A DNA stretch of 64,000 nt, from positions 124,001 to 188,000 of the forward strand of contig JAQDDS010000001.1 in the NCBI GenBank assembly GCA_027665725.1. Reading direction: 5' to 3'. This stretch comes from Streptococcaceae bacterium AF77-01CM03A (lineage in GTDB: Bacteria > Bacillota > Bacilli > Lactobacillales > Streptococcaceae). Shown here piece by piece: positions 16,121-25,471 of this stretch. A program made the position numbers and the translations under genes. Under the pieces are notes generated by a model that was not told where the DNA came from, ran no database searches, and saw only the letters and a list, made by a program, of their open reading frames with translations. The first letter of the stretch is position 1; each line of letters opens with the position of its first letter.

Positions 16121-16793
16121 CTGGGCTGACCTCTTCTAGCTTATAACCAATACCTCTGATGGACTTGACTTTAAGGGCAATGCCAGCCTGTTTCATCACC
16201 TTTTTCAGCCTTGCAATGTTTACTTGTAGGGCATTTTCATCGATGAACTCAGTTGTATTCCACAGTTTTATACTTAGTTCTTCTTTTGTGACGACAGAAT
16301 CAGTTGCCACTAATAAGGTTTCTAACAATTTCCCTTGATTTTGAGGGAGTAAAATCGAGTGTCCATTGATATAAAGGGTATAGGTCTGTCTATCCAGCAG
16401 GAAATTATCTTTTTCAAGTAAATTTTGTCTACCTTCATAGCGTTTCAAGATGTTTTCTATACGAGCCAAGAATCTTTCTTTCTTGAAAGGTTTTGTTAAG
16501 TACTCGTCAGCCCCTAATTTTAGGGCGTAAATCTCATCTTTTAGTTGTTCACGGGAGGTGAGAACCAATATGGGCACAGAGCGTTTGGACTTGAGATTTT
16601 TACAAATTTGAAAACCTGTTTCTCCTGGTAAATTCAAATCCAGTATGATTAAATCCGTATCGTATTGCAGCACTTGCTGGCTTGTATCTTTGAAGTCAGT
16701 CAACTTATCAACTTGATAACCTGCTTTCTCTAACAAGATGACAATTTCATCTCGAATCAAGGCTTCATCTTCAATAACCAGAATATGCTTCAT
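16110..16793 (-). CDS. BceR-like OmpR-family response regulator
   Basis: The 227-residue regulator has a receiver domain with the acidic pair in IEDEA, phospho-acceptor Asp in LIILDLNLPG (about residue 52) and Lys in LTKPF. A winged-helix DNA-binding domain ends in SIRGIGYKLEE. The RBS AAGGAGGA precedes the start. It should bind the TTACA/TGTAA-like repeat at 19702-19718 and activate the operon. It may cross-talk with the related operator at 667-694. Confidence 0.94.
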   Translation of the reverse strand: MKHILVIEDEALIRDEIVILLEKAGYQVDKLTDFKDTSQQVLQYDTDLIILDLNLPGETGFQICKNLKSKRSVPILVLTSREQLKDEIYALKLGADEYLTKPFKKERFLARIENILKRYEGRQNLLEKDNFLLDRQTYTLYINGHSILLPQNQGKLLETLLVATDSVVTKEELSIKLWNTTEFIDENALQVNIARLKKVMKQAGIALKVKSIRGIGYKLEEVSPDET

Positions 16794-16825
16794 ATCGGTT
16801 CCTCCTTTTCCTATTTTATTCTACC

Positions 16826-18880
16826 TTATTCATCTCTTTTGGGTTCCATTAATGACAATAAGTACTTGTTGCTATTTTTCTTTACAATTCTGATATAGAT
16901 GACTTCAAATCCAGCTAAGAGCAGTACTATCAGCATGGCTGTGATGAATTTCTGCCCCATAACCATTCTTGCGCTAGCAGGCATTATTCCTGTGAGGAGG
17001 GAGCTCACTCCGAAGCTACTACTGATAAGTGCAAGGGCTATTGGTAGACCGAAATACCAGTTGATTTGCTTTTCCGAAGATTTACAAAGAGTTTCGTAGT
17101 TTGCTCCGAGATGGATTAAGGTCTGGTATCGTCTGTAGGATTGTCTTTGTCCCATCAAAAACTGAACGCCGATAATTGTATTTGCGACAACAAGGAAGAT
17201 GATAGCCAGATAGATGGTGATATAGCTGGCAGAGATAATGTAAAATAATTGTCTTCCCATATTTTGTATATAGCTTTCATAGCCAAGAGAGGTTTGATTT
17301 AGCTTTTCATTGGTATCTGAGATAGCTCTCATCAAGCCTTTTTCCTTGACCAGCTCAGGAGCCAAGATACCGCTGACATAGTTCGAGTAGTGACCGTCTG
17401 TATAGTTCATAAAGACTTCATCTGGGACTATGAGGGCAACAGAGAGGGTGATTTCACGATCCGTTACAATCGGTAAAGACTCCACCTCTCCAATCAATTT
17501 TACATCATTTTCCATGACTTTGATTTGAGGATTTGTCTTCAGAACAGAGTTGACGAGACCCTCATCCGGCAGGAAATCTTTCCCCATATACAAGTAGGCT
17601 TCCTTGCTAGTTAATTCTAGAGGAGGGAGATTGGCAGCCTTTCTAAGTTCATTGTATTCGGAAACTGGTATGAGGTGGGAAGTAGTAGACTGTTTAAATC
17701 TTTGGAGCAAAATTTCCATGTTCTTGTTGCCTTTTTGCTTTTTCAACTCCTTGATGATCTCTTCGAAGGACACGGACTCGTGTTCTTTCGGTTTGCCGAC
17801 TTTGATTTGTAGAATCTTTGAAAACTGTGATGCCAGTCCAGCTGCTTCAAGCTCTTTTTTTACTGTATTTACATCAAGATTTTCATCTGTATCCTGCTTG
17901 CTATCTCTGAATGTATAATCCAATACGTGGATTTGATTGCCTGAATTGCCACTTGCAATGGCAACACCTGCTCCAAAGAGGCACAAGGCAGAGAAGATTA
18001 AGAGGGAGCAGATGGCCAGTATAGTTGAGCGCTGGATAACTAATTCTTGAATCTGTCTAAAATTATAGGCATGAAGTTTTCGATTGCTTCCAAGCTTAAC
18101 CAAAAAGTCTATAAATAAACGCATACCAAAGAAGAGGAGGATAGTTCCTAGAGTCCCCAAGAAAACAGTGATGCCCATGGTTATGACACTCTCCCAAGCT
18201 CGTCCACTCATACCCATGTAATAGGCTGTTCCAAGAAGTAAAATCCCTAGGACAGAAGCAAGAAGGTACACCCCCTTGGGGAGTAGTTTCTTCATCCCAG
18301 AAGGAGAATAGGCAAGCAGGTTTCCGATTTCCTTATTGGCTGTTTTTGCACTTAAAAGGACAAAAACAGCTAATTTTACGGCTAGGAAGCCGATGACTGT
18401 ATAGAGTAGAGCTGTAGTAGATAGAGAAAATTGATGTTCAATAATCCCTAGTCCCACAATTTTAGCGGTTATTAGGCTGATTAGTTCTGAAATCAAGATA
18501 GAAATTGGAAGACCTACTCCAAGGGCAAGGACACTGTTTCTCAAATCCTCAAGGAGGAGTAGCAAGAACAGTTTGGTTCTTCGCATGCCTAATGTGAGAT
18601 ACACACCAAATTCATGTTTTCTTCTTTCCATCTGCATACTGCTTGCGAAGTAGACTAGAAAAAAGAGAATAAAGAGCGTTGCTACGTAAAGAATGGGAAT
18701 CATGCTAAAGAGTTTATTTACAGCGTCACTCTCTATTTGTTTGAGAAAGATCATCACATCTTGATGGGACAAAGAAAGGATGATGTAAAAGGAGATAATA
18801 GAAAGAACCATGGAACTGAAATACAAGCCATTATTCTTTCGATCCCTCTTGCTATTTCTTGAGACTAATTTAGAAAACAT
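16826..18880 (-). CDS. BceB-like ABC transporter permease
   Basis: This 684-residue FtsX-family permease has an N-terminal helix, a first group of helices (about 55-320), a large extracytoplasmic domain (about 325-545) and three C-terminal helices. I chose the ATG at 18880 because GGAGG lies 8 nt upstream; in-frame starts at 18886 and 18889 lie too close to it. It overlaps the ATPase gene by 11 nt. It is only distantly similar to the permease at 1663-3651, so this is a distinct module, not a recent duplicate. Confidence 0.9.
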   Translation of the reverse strand: MFSKLVSRNSKRDRKNNGLYFSSMVLSIISFYIILSLSHQDVMIFLKQIESDAVNKLFSMIPILYVATLFILFFLVYFASSMQMERRKHEFGVYLTLGMRRTKLFLLLLLEDLRNSVLALGVGLPISILISELISLITAKIVGLGIIEHQFSLSTTALLYTVIGFLAVKLAVFVLLSAKTANKEIGNLLAYSPSGMKKLLPKGVYLLASVLGILLLGTAYYMGMSGRAWESVITMGITVFLGTLGTILLFFGMRLFIDFLVKLGSNRKLHAYNFRQIQELVIQRSTILAICSLLIFSALCLFGAGVAIASGNSGNQIHVLDYTFRDSKQDTDENLDVNTVKKELEAAGLASQFSKILQIKVGKPKEHESVSFEEIIKELKKQKGNKNMEILLQRFKQSTTSHLIPVSEYNELRKAANLPPLELTSKEAYLYMGKDFLPDEGLVNSVLKTNPQIKVMENDVKLIGEVESLPIVTDREITLSVALIVPDEVFMNYTDGHYSNYVSGILAPELVKEKGLMRAISDTNEKLNQTSLGYESYIQNMGRQLFYIISASYITIYLAIIFLVVANTIIGVQFLMGQRQSYRRYQTLIHLGANYETLCKSSEKQINWYFGLPIALALISSSFGVSSLLTGIMPASARMVMGQKFITAMLIVLLLAGFEVIYIRIVKKNSNKYLLSLMEPKRDE

Positions 18881-19643
18881 TGCCATCACCTCCAGCCAGT
18901 GCAGACATGACCTTTAGTATTCTGTGGTAAAAATCTTCTTGACTTTCTCTTGGATAATCGCGTCGAATTTCATGGAATAGTTTTCCGTCTTGGATAAACA
19001 AGATGCGGTTGCAAAAGCTGGCAGCGACTGAATCGTGGGTCACCATGAGAATGGTGGTTTCTTCCACTTGATTCATTTCGGATAATTTTTGCATCAAAAT
19101 GGTCGCATTTTTTGAATCCAAAGCTCCTGTGGGCTCATCTGCAAATACAATCTTAGGGTCTAAAATCAAGGCACGCGCAGCAGCTACCCTTTGCCGTTGA
19201 CCACCTGATAATTGAGATGGGAACTTATCCAGAAGTTCAGAAATATCTAGATATTGGGAAAGCAATTCTAACCGAACCTTGCTTTCGTTGGCATCGACCT
19301 TGTGCAAAGACAAGGGGAGTAAAATATTTTCTTTGGCTGTCAGATTGTCCAAAAGCTCAAAATTTTGAAAGAGGTAACCAATTTCCTTGCCACGATAATC
19401 AGCTAACTGACTACCTTTTAACTGACCTAAATCTTTTTCTTGCATTTGAATGGAGCCGTCAGTTGGTTTGATGATAGTAGCGAGACAGTTAAGAAGGGTT
19501 GTTTTCCCAGAACCACTGCTCCCCATAATCCCTAAGAACTCACCTTTGACAACTTGAAAAGATATACCGTTCAAGGCTTTGGTGATATTCGGCTCTTTTC
19601 CATAATGCTTTTTTAATGATTCTACTCGTAAAATTGTTTCCAT
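18870..19643 (-). CDS. BceA-like ABC transporter ATP-binding protein
   Basis: The 257-residue ATPase has Walker A GSSGSGKT, the Q-loop segment YLFQNFELL, signature LSGGQRQRVAAARAL, Walker [13 protein letters not shown] and switch MVTHD. The ATG at 19643 follows GGAGGTGT; an in-frame ATG at 19658 lacks an RBS. It is the first gene of the minus-strand operon ATPase-permease-regulator-kinase, the reverse of the module order at the left end of the window. Confidence 0.92.
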   Translation of the reverse strand: METILRVESLKKHYGKEPNITKALNGISFQVVKGEFLGIMGSSGSGKTTLLNCLATIIKPTDGSIQMQEKDLGQLKGSQLADYRGKEIGYLFQNFELLDNLTAKENILLPLSLHKVDANESKVRLELLSQYLDISELLDKFPSQLSGGQRQRVAAARALILDPKIVFADEPTGALDSKNATILMQKLSEMNQVEETTILMVTHDSVAASFCNRILFIQDGKLFHEIRRDYPRESQEDFYHRILKVMSALAGGDGNVF

Positions 19644-19672
19644 GTGAAACACCTCCATCTTTTGTTACTTTC

Positions 19673-19718
19673 ATTATAGTATGAATCAGAGTAGAATAAC
19701 ACTTACGGATGATGTAAG
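19673..19718 (-). promoter_or_regulatory. BceR-type operator and promoter of second bce module
   Basis: On the minus strand CTTAC and GTAAG (plus-strand 19714-19718 and 19702-19706) are separated by 7 nt. TATAAT (19673-19678) begins 23 nt after the second half-site. The -35 is weak, fitting an activated promoter. Compared with the operator at 667-694, one half-site base differs and the spacer is one base longer. Confidence 0.7.
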
Positions 19719-19832
19719 AAATCTTTATCATTAGGTTATTGGAGCTATACTTACTATATTATAGCATGGTTTCAAGGATTAAAAAAGAGGAGTTGAGAGT
19801 CGAGAAATTTTACTAATATTGAAATTATAAAA

Positions 19833-19870
19833 AATAATACCACTGTAGTCCATGCTCCAGCAGTATTATT
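19833..19870 (-). terminator. guaA terminator
   Basis: AATAATAC (19833-19840) and GTATTATT (19863-19870) pair, with an inner CTG/CAG after a small internal loop; the minus-strand transcript then runs into U-rich sequence. Confidence 0.75.
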
Positions 19871-19889
19871 TTTTATTTTATAGGAAACT

Positions 19890-21452
19890 CTACTCCCACT
19901 CCACAGTTGCAGGTGGTTTACTTGTAATATCGTAGACGATACGGTTAACGTGGTCAACCTCATTTACGATACGAACTGAGATTTTTTGGAGAACTTCCCA
20001 AGGAATCTTAGCGAAGTCAGCTGTCATACCATCGATAGAAGTGATAGCACGGATAGCGATGGTGTAGTCATAAGTACGGCCATCTCCCATAACACCTACT
20101 GAACGAACGCCAGTGTTGACAGTGAAATATTGCCAGATATCACGGTCAAGTCCAGCTTTGGCAATTTCTTCACGAAGGATTGCGTCTGACTCACGAACAG
20201 TTTCAAGTTTTTCTTCAGTGATTTCACCCATGACGCGGATAGCAAGTCCTGGTCCTGGGAATGGTTGGCGCCATACGATGTGGTCTGGCATACCGAGCTC
20301 TGTACCGAGGGCACGGACTTCGTCTTTATAAAGAGTGTTCAATGGTTCAATCAGTTCAAATTGCATGTCTTCTGGAAGACCACCAACATTGTGGTGTGAT
20401 TTGATAGTTTGAGCAGTATCCGTACCAGACTCGATCACGTCTGTATAAAGAGTTCCTTGAGCAAGGAATTTCACATCTTTAAGTTTGCTTGCTTCGTCAT
20501 CAAAGACATAGACAAACTCGTTACCGATAATCTTACGTTTTTGTTCAGGGTCAGAAACGCCAGCAAGTTTGTCAAGGAAGCGTTTTGCAGCGTCTGCTTT
20601 GACGATATTCAAACCAAACTTACCACCAAGCATGTCCATAACTTGGTCAGCTTCACCTTTACGGAGAAGACCGTGGTCTACAAAGATACAGATCAATTGA
20701 TCTCCGATGGCTTTTTGGAGGAGAACCCCAACAACTGAAGAGTCAACACCACCTGAAAGACCAAGGAGAACACGTTTGTCTCCCACCTTTTCACGGATTT
20801 GTTTGATTTGCATCTCGATAAAGTTATCCATAGTCCAGTCACCTTTGGCACCACAGATATTTAAAGCAAAGTTACGCAAAATATCATAACCGTGAACTGA
20901 GTGGCGAACTTCTGGGTGGAATTGGATACCGTAAATTTTCTTATCAGGGTTTTCAATAGATGCATAAGGACAGTCTGCAGAAGTTCCAGTACGAACAAAG
21001 TCAGCAGGAATTTCTGTAACAGCATCACCGTGGCTCATCAAGACAAGTTGTTCTTCTGGAGTTCCAGCAAAAAGAGCAGACTCTGTGTGGGTCAATGTTG
21101 ATTGACCGTATTCACGATTACCAGCATCGCCGGCAGGAACAACTTTTCCTCCAAGCTTGTGAGTCAATAGCTGCATACCGTAGCAGATCCCTAAAATCGG
21201 AATTCCAAGTTCAAAAATCTCTGGATCAATATCAAACGATCCTTCTTCGTAAACAGAGTTTGGACCACCTGAAAGTACAATCCCGATAGGATTGATAGCA
21301 CGGACTTCGTCAGCCGAAATCTTGTGACTTTTTAGTTCTGAAAAGACACCAATCTCACGGATACGGCGTGAGATAAGTTGGTTATACTGGCTACCATAGT
21401 CCAGTACGATGATCTTTTCGACATCTTGCAAATCAGTTGAAATGTTGCTCAT
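19890..21452 (-). CDS. guaA: GMP synthase (glutamine-hydrolysing)
   Basis: This 520-residue enzyme converts XMP to GMP. The N-terminal class I glutamine amidotransferase domain shows the catalytic Cys in GICYGMQLL (near residue 94) and His/Glu in GIQFHPEV. The ATP-pyrophosphatase domain starts with GLSGGVDSS near residue 233, and the C-terminal dimerisation domain ends KPPATVEWE. Length is normal. The start follows AAAGGGAAAAG. It is divergent from the gntR gene; the 140-nt gap holds two promoters and no purine riboswitch. Confidence 0.98.
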   Translation of the reverse strand: MSNISTDLQDVEKIIVLDYGSQYNQLISRRIREIGVFSELKSHKISADEVRAINPIGIVLSGGPNSVYEEGSFDIDPEIFELGIPILGICYGMQLLTHKLGGKVVPAGDAGNREYGQSTLTHTESALFAGTPEEQLVLMSHGDAVTEIPADFVRTGTSADCPYASIENPDKKIYGIQFHPEVRHSVHGYDILRNFALNICGAKGDWTMDNFIEMQIKQIREKVGDKRVLLGLSGGVDSSVVGVLLQKAIGDQLICIFVDHGLLRKGEADQVMDMLGGKFGLNIVKADAAKRFLDKLAGVSDPEQKRKIIGNEFVYVFDDEASKLKDVKFLAQGTLYTDVIESGTDTAQTIKSHHNVGGLPEDMQFELIEPLNTLYKDEVRALGTELGMPDHIVWRQPFPGPGLAIRVMGEITEEKLETVRESDAILREEIAKAGLDRDIWQYFTVNTGVRSVGVMGDGRTYDYTIAIRAITSIDGMTADFAKIPWEVLQKISVRIVNEVDHVNRIVYDITSKPPATVEWE

Positions 21453-21487
21453 CTTTTCCCTTTCTTAAAAGAAATATCTTCTTGAAT

Positions 21488-21517
21488 ATTCTATCATAAA
21501 AGGGGTAGAATTACCAA
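21488..21517 (-). promoter_or_regulatory. guaA promoter
   Basis: On the minus strand, TTGGTA (21512-21517), an 18-nt spacer and TAGAAT (21488-21493). Confidence 0.6.
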
Positions 21518-21532
21518 CCAAACAAGTACGGT

Positions 21533-21562
21533 TTGACTTTTCCCTATGAGTTACGGTACAAT
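21533..21562 (+). promoter_or_regulatory. gntR promoter
   Basis: TTGACT (21533-21538), an 18-nt spacer and TACAAT (21557-21562). Confidence 0.75.
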
Positions 21563-21592
21563 GGAAAAAATAAAGAAAAGAAGTGATCAAGC

Positions 21593-22291
21593 ATGTTACC
21601 AGCTTATATGAAAATCCACGACCAAATCAAGAAAGATATTGATGAGGGAAGTTGGAAAATTGGAGAAAGACTTCCTAGTGAACGAGATTTAGCAGAGGAA
21701 TTTGCCGTCAGCCGCATGACCCTGCGTCAAGCAATCTCTCTTTTAGTTGAAGAAGGGGTTTTGGAACGACGTGTAGGTAGTGGGACCTTTGTTTCAAGCA
21801 CACGTGTTCAGGAAAGAATGCGTGGAACAACTAGTTTTACGGAGATTGTTAAAGCTCAGGGGAAAACGCCATCTAGCCACTTGATTTCTTACCGTCGAAC
21901 AATCCCAACAGAGGAAGAAGTGGAAAAACTCGGCGTGGGGCCAACTGAAAATATTATTCGTATGGAACGTGTTCGTTATGCGGACAAGCTTCCTGTTGTC
22001 TATGAAGTGGCATCGATTCCTGAGAAATTTATCAAAAATTTCAAAAAAGAAGAAGTAACCAAGCACTTCTTTCAAACCTTACAAGAGCATGGTTATCGAA
22101 TCGGTAAGTCTCATCAGACCATCTATGCTCGACTTGCCAAAGAAAAGATAGCTCATTACTTAGAAGTTGAAAAAGGGCATGCTATTTTAGGTTTGACTCA
22201 GGTTTCTTACTTTGATGACGGAACGGCTTTTGAGTATGTAAAGAGCCAATACGTCGGAGAACGGTTTGAATTTTATCTAGAAAATAATTAG
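21593..22291 (+). CDS. GntR-family (HutC/UTRA) transcriptional regulator
   Basis: The 232-residue regulator has an N-terminal winged helix-turn-helix (LPSERDLAEEFAVSRMTLRQAI, residues about 27-48) followed by a UTRA ligand-binding domain. Subfamily members often sense sugar phosphates such as GlcNAc-6-P. From memory, a gntR gene sits next to guaA in S. pneumoniae as well. Targets are not visible here. It forms a single-gene transcript ended by a hairpin at 22303-22336. Confidence 0.9.
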   Translation: MLPAYMKIHDQIKKDIDEGSWKIGERLPSERDLAEEFAVSRMTLRQAISLLVEEGVLERRVGSGTFVSSTRVQERMRGTTSFTEIVKAQGKTPSSHLISYRRTIPTEEEVEKLGVGPTENIIRMERVRYADKLPVVYEVASIPEKFIKNFKKEEVTKHFFQTLQEHGYRIGKSHQTIYARLAKEKIAHYLEVEKGHAILGLTQVSYFDDGTAFEYVKSQYVGERFEFYLENN

Positions 22292-22302
22292 TTTATAACA
22301 TC

Positions 22303-22341
22303 ACTCTTAGAGTAGAAACTCAACTATTTTAAGAGTTTTTA
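22303..22341 (+). terminator. Terminator of gntR
   Basis: ACTCTTA (22303-22309) pairs with TAAGAGT (22330-22336), enclosing GAGT/ACTC (22310-22321), then a T-run. Confidence 0.75.
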
Positions 22342-22413
22342 TTTGGTTAAGATTAGAAAACATTTTCCTAGTAAGAAAAATAGCAATCATACGAGTATTT
22401 TTCAAAGATTCGT

Positions 22414-22421
22414 GTTATAAT
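22414..22421 (+). promoter_or_regulatory. metK promoter
   Basis: An extended -10 TGTTATAAT has TATAAT at 22416-22421, directly upstream of the SMK riboswitch. Confidence 0.75.
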
Positions 22422-22426
22422 AGTTA

Positions 22427-22522
22427 GGTTATATGGTCCCGATAAGGTGGTGGGATTGATTGTAAATACTCTTCCTACCAGTTCTTTGTAACTCTATAAC
22501 GAATATTTTTTAAGGGGGGACA
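22427..22522 (+). promoter_or_regulatory. SMK (SAM-III) riboswitch of metK
   Basis: A closing helix forms between GTTATA (22428-22433) and TATAAC (22495-22500). Inside lie GGTCCCGATAAGGTGGT and the matching CCTACC arm, as in known SMK boxes of Lactobacillales metK genes. GTCCC (22436-22440) is complementary to GGGAC (22517-22521) within the Shine-Dalgarno AAGGGGGGAC. SAM binding would sequester the RBS and shut off SAM synthetase translation. Confidence 0.9.
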
Positions 22523-22527
22523 TTTTT

Positions 22528-23718
22528 ATGTCAGAACGTAAATTATTCACGTCTGAATCTGTATCTGAGGGGCATCCAGATAAGATTGCAGACCAAATTT
22601 CAGATGCTATCTTGGATGCTATTTTAGAGCAAGATCCAGAAGCACACGTGGCTGCTGAAACAGCTGTTTATACTGGTTCCGTACATGTTTTCGGTGAAAT
22701 TTCAACCAATGCTTATGTCGATATTAACCGAGTGGTTCGTGATACTATTGCAGAAATCGGTTATACCAATACTGAGTATGGTTTTTCTGCGGAGACGGTG
22801 GGAGTTCACCCATCACTTGTTGAGCAGTCACCAGATATCGCCCAAGGTGTTAATGAAGCCTTGGAAGTTCGTGGAAATGTAGACCAAGATCCACTTGACT
22901 TGATTGGAGCAGGTGACCAAGGTCTCATGTTTGGGTTTGCGGTGGATGAGACAGAAGAACTCATGCCTTTACCAATCTCACTTAGTCACAAGTTGGTTTG
23001 TCGTTTGGCAGAACTTCGTAAGTCTGGTGAAATCAGCTATCTTCGTCCTGATGCCAAATCACAAGTAACAGTTGAGTATGATGAAAATGACCGTCCAGTA
23101 CGTGTGGACACAGTTGTTATTTCAACTCAGCACGACCCAGAAGTTAGCAATGAGCAAATCCATGAAGATGTGATTAACAAGGTCATCAAGGAAGTCATTC
23201 CAGCTTCTTACCTGGATGATGAGACTAAATTCTTTATCAATCCAACAGGTCGTTTCGTTATCGGAGGACCTCAAGGAGACTCTGGTTTGACTGGTCGTAA
23301 AATCATCGTGGATACCTATGGTGGTTATTCACGTCACGGTGGTGGTGCCTTTTCTGGTAAGGATGCGACTAAGGTGGACCGTTCAGCTTCTTATGCAGCT
23401 CGCTACATTGCTAAAAACATTGTTGCTGCAGGTCTTGCTAAGAAAGCTGAAGTGCAATTGGCTTACGCAATTGGTGTAGCCCAACCTGTATCTGTTCGTA
23501 TCGATACCTTCGGTACTGGTACAGTAGCGGAAAGCAAGCTTGAAAAAGCAGCACGTCAAATCTTTGACCTTCGTCCAGCAGGAATCATCCAAATGCTTGA
23601 CCTCAAACGTCCAATCTACCGTCAAACAGCGGCTTATGGACATATGGGACGTACAGATATCGATCTTCCATGGGAACGTTTAGACAAGGTAGAAGCCTTG
23701 AAAGAAGCAGTTAAATAA
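22528..23718 (+). CDS. metK: S-adenosylmethionine synthetase
   Basis: The 396-residue enzyme makes SAM from methionine and ATP. Seen: [18 protein letters not shown] near residue 13, GAGDQG near 128, and [23 protein letters not shown] residues ([19 protein letters not shown]) near 272-290. Length and motifs are complete. It is a single-gene transcript, controlled at translation by the SMK riboswitch in its leader, with a strong terminator. Confidence 0.99.
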   Translation: MSERKLFTSESVSEGHPDKIADQISDAILDAILEQDPEAHVAAETAVYTGSVHVFGEISTNAYVDINRVVRDTIAEIGYTNTEYGFSAETVGVHPSLVEQSPDIAQGVNEALEVRGNVDQDPLDLIGAGDQGLMFGFAVDETEELMPLPISLSHKLVCRLAELRKSGEISYLRPDAKSQVTVEYDENDRPVRVDTVVISTQHDPEVSNEQIHEDVINKVIKEVIPASYLDDETKFFINPTGRFVIGGPQGDSGLTGRKIIVDTYGGYSRHGGGAFSGKDATKVDRSASYAARYIAKNIVAAGLAKKAEVQLAYAIGVAQPVSVRIDTFGTGTVAESKLEKAARQIFDLRPAGIIQMLDLKRPIYRQTAAYGHMGRTDIDLPWERLDKVEALKEAVK

Positions 23719-23722
23719 AATC

Positions 23723-23755
23723 AAAAAAAGATTGGTGTAATGACCAATCTTTTTT
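23723..23755. terminator. Bidirectional terminator of metK and the GNAT gene
   Basis: AAAAAAAGATTGGT (23723-23736) pairs with ACCAATCTTTTTT (23743-23755); A-run on the left and T-run on the right serve both strands. Confidence 0.92.
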
Positions 23756-23764
23756 AGTTTACAA

Positions 23765-24397
23765 TTACTTATCAAGTATTTTTACAAAAGCCCAGTTTCC
23801 AATTGACTTTGTTCCGTAGTCTAACATCATGGAATCCAGTAATTCATACTTGTTTTTTTCATAGAAAAAGACATTTTTTTCAGTACTAGTAATTAAGCCC
23901 AAGCGTTTGCAACCCTTAGCTTTAAGATAGGGCTCAACACCTTCTTGTAGGAATGCACTACCGATTCCTTGATTTTGACTAGAAGCATTGACTCCCAACA
24001 TCATCAAATACCAGTCAAAACTTCCTGATCTTTTCAAATGCTGTTCGGAACGTTCCACCAAATCAAGATATTTCAAGAGATTGCGAGGAGTAATAAAACG
24101 GAAAAGCTTGACAATACCATTCAACAAATAAGAAAGAATAGAAAAATCCTTTTGTTGCAGGAGGGCAACGGCCAGGATTTCCCCGTCTCGTTCAGCGACT
24201 AGACAGGTCTCGCCTTTGATATAGAGTCTGGTCAGAAGGCTATCCAATAATTCTAAGAATGCTGGGTAATATTCTGGTTTCTTTAAATCATCTTTGATAA
24301 GAGTCATGAAAGGGTAGTCCATAAAGGCACCAGCCAACACTTTCCCGATTTTTTGATATTCATCTAGCCTGGCTTCTCTGTATACTATTTCTTTCAT
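23765..24397 (-). CDS. GNAT-family N-acetyltransferase
   Basis: The 210-residue protein has an acetyl-CoA-binding motif A near residue 150 (LGVNASSQNQGIGSAFL) and a C-terminal ITSTEKNVFFYEKNKY segment. The ATG at 24397 follows AAGGAG; the open frame to 24448 lacks an RBS. Substrate unknown. A TATAAT (24429-24434 on minus) lies just upstream, overlapped or flanked by TCACATTT/AAATGTGA repeats. Confidence 0.85.
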   Translation of the reverse strand: MKEIVYREARLDEYQKIGKVLAGAFMDYPFMTLIKDDLKKPEYYPAFLELLDSLLTRLYIKGETCLVAERDGEILAVALLQQKDFSILSYLLNGIVKLFRFITPRNLLKYLDLVERSEQHLKRSGSFDWYLMMLGVNASSQNQGIGSAFLQEGVEPYLKAKGCKRLGLITSTEKNVFFYEKNKYELLDSMMLDYGTKSIGNWAFVKILDK

Positions 24398-24531
24398 ATC
24401 AAACTCCTTCATTAAAATCTCTCTAACTATTATAACGAAATTTCTCACATTTTTCGATTGAAATGTGAATTTTTCACAAAAAAGCTTTAACTACAATAAT
24501 TTATTTAAAGATATAAACAAGAAAAGGCATT

Positions 24532-24560
24532 AAAAAACCCCGCAGTTTTAACTGTAGGGT
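24532..24560 (-). terminator. Terminator of the DUF1827 gene
   Basis: On the minus strand ACCCTACAGT pairs with ACTGCGGGGT (one mismatch pair), followed by U6. Confidence 0.85.
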
Positions 24561-24569
24561 AGATTAATC

Positions 24570-24869
24570 CTATTTTGTTGGAATTGAAATTTCAATCAAT
24601 TTATCAGAATAGAGGGTTTTGATATTTGCTTCATCAATAACTTGTTTATCAATTTTACGATTTAAGAAGAATTCTCGGATTTTTTCCATTTCTTTTTCAC
24701 GGATTGCACGATGTTTATTGGAAATGAGGATTTCGTAATGAAGCGGTGCCTGAGTAAAAATAACATCTGTGTTACCTGCAGAATAGACTTCTACAAGCGT
24801 TGCGTCAGTGCTTTCTAACTGACTTTTAACAAGAAGCGAGTGTGAATTTGTAGTATTGATGAGCTTCAT
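24570..24869 (-). CDS. DUF1827 family protein
   Basis: This is a 99-residue soluble protein beginning MKLINTTNSHSLLVKSQLES, which I recognise as the DUF1827 family of streptococci and relatives; function unknown. The RBS is AGGAGG and an extended -10 (TGCTATAAT, 24897-24902) lies upstream. It is a single gene with its own terminator. Confidence 0.8.
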   Translation of the reverse strand: MKLINTTNSHSLLVKSQLESTDATLVEVYSAGNTDVIFTQAPLHYEILISNKHRAIREKEMEKIREFFLNRKIDKQVIDEANIKTLYSDKLIEISIPTK

Positions 24870-24932
24870 AAGGTTTCCTCCTATATTTCTATGTCTATTA
24901 TAGCACTTTTTAGGAAATTTGGTAAAGATAGT

Positions 24933-25382
24933 TTAAATTTGGTGTTGCTTTTTCCATTCTTCGATCGCCCATTTATGACTTCCACGTTTTAAGTTAGTAA
25001 TAGCTTCATCGATTGGGAACCAAGCTAGATGATTGAAGTCTTCGAGAGGTTTTTGAATTTCTTGATAAGAAGTGGCTTCGTAGAGATAGGCTGGATTGTA
25101 GTAGTAGGTATCACGATGGCTGGAATAGAAATACTCATCAGCTTGCCCGTAGTAGGTGCCGATTTCAACTGTAAATCCTAATTCTTCAATCAATTCTCGT
25201 TTGAGAGCTTCAAGGTGATTTTCACCTTCTTCAATTTCGCCCCCTGGTAAGAACCATGCACCATTTGGAGCTTGGACGAGGATAATCTTTTCATGGTTTT
25301 GGTCTGGAATGACTGCATAAACCCCATATCGATTTTTGTAGGTTACTCCCTCTTTTTTTTCTCCAAATGTTGGAACTGTCAT
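24933..25382 (-). CDS. NUDIX hydrolase
   Basis: This 149-residue protein carries a complete Nudix box, GGEIEEGENHLEALKREL followed by IEELGF, near residues 54-76. It probably hydrolyses a nucleoside diphosphate-linked substrate or oxidised nucleotide; the substrate cannot be read from sequence. The RBS is GAAGGAG. Its promoter lies within a long inverted repeat shared with the clpE terminator region. Confidence 0.88.
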   Translation of the reverse strand: MTVPTFGEKKEGVTYKNRYGVYAVIPDQNHEKIILVQAPNGAWFLPGGEIEEGENHLEALKRELIEELGFTVEIGTYYGQADEYFYSSHRDTYYYNPAYLYEATSYQEIQKPLEDFNHLAWFPIDEAITNLKRGSHKWAIEEWKKQHQI

Positions 25383-25414
25383 AAGATTCTCCTTCGTGAG
25401 TGCGCTTTCTTTCT

Positions 25415-25458
25415 ATAATAGTAAAGAATGTTCTCACTGTCAAGCAAGAACATTCTTT
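25415..25458 (-). promoter_or_regulatory. Nudix promoter inside a perfect 12-bp inverted repeat
   Basis: On the minus strand, TTGACA (25438-25443), 17 nt and TATTAT (25415-25420). The -35 lies in the 12-nt spacer between AAAGAATGTTCT (25423-25434) and AGAACATTCTTT (25447-25458). The repeat may be the clpE terminator, an operator, or both. Confidence 0.65.
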
Positions 25459-25471
25459 TGTATGTGAGGAA

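Noticed and set aside
21453..21592. Purine riboswitch between guaA and gntR
   Set aside because: The gap is only 140 nt, is filled by two promoters, and shows no purine-aptamer motifs.
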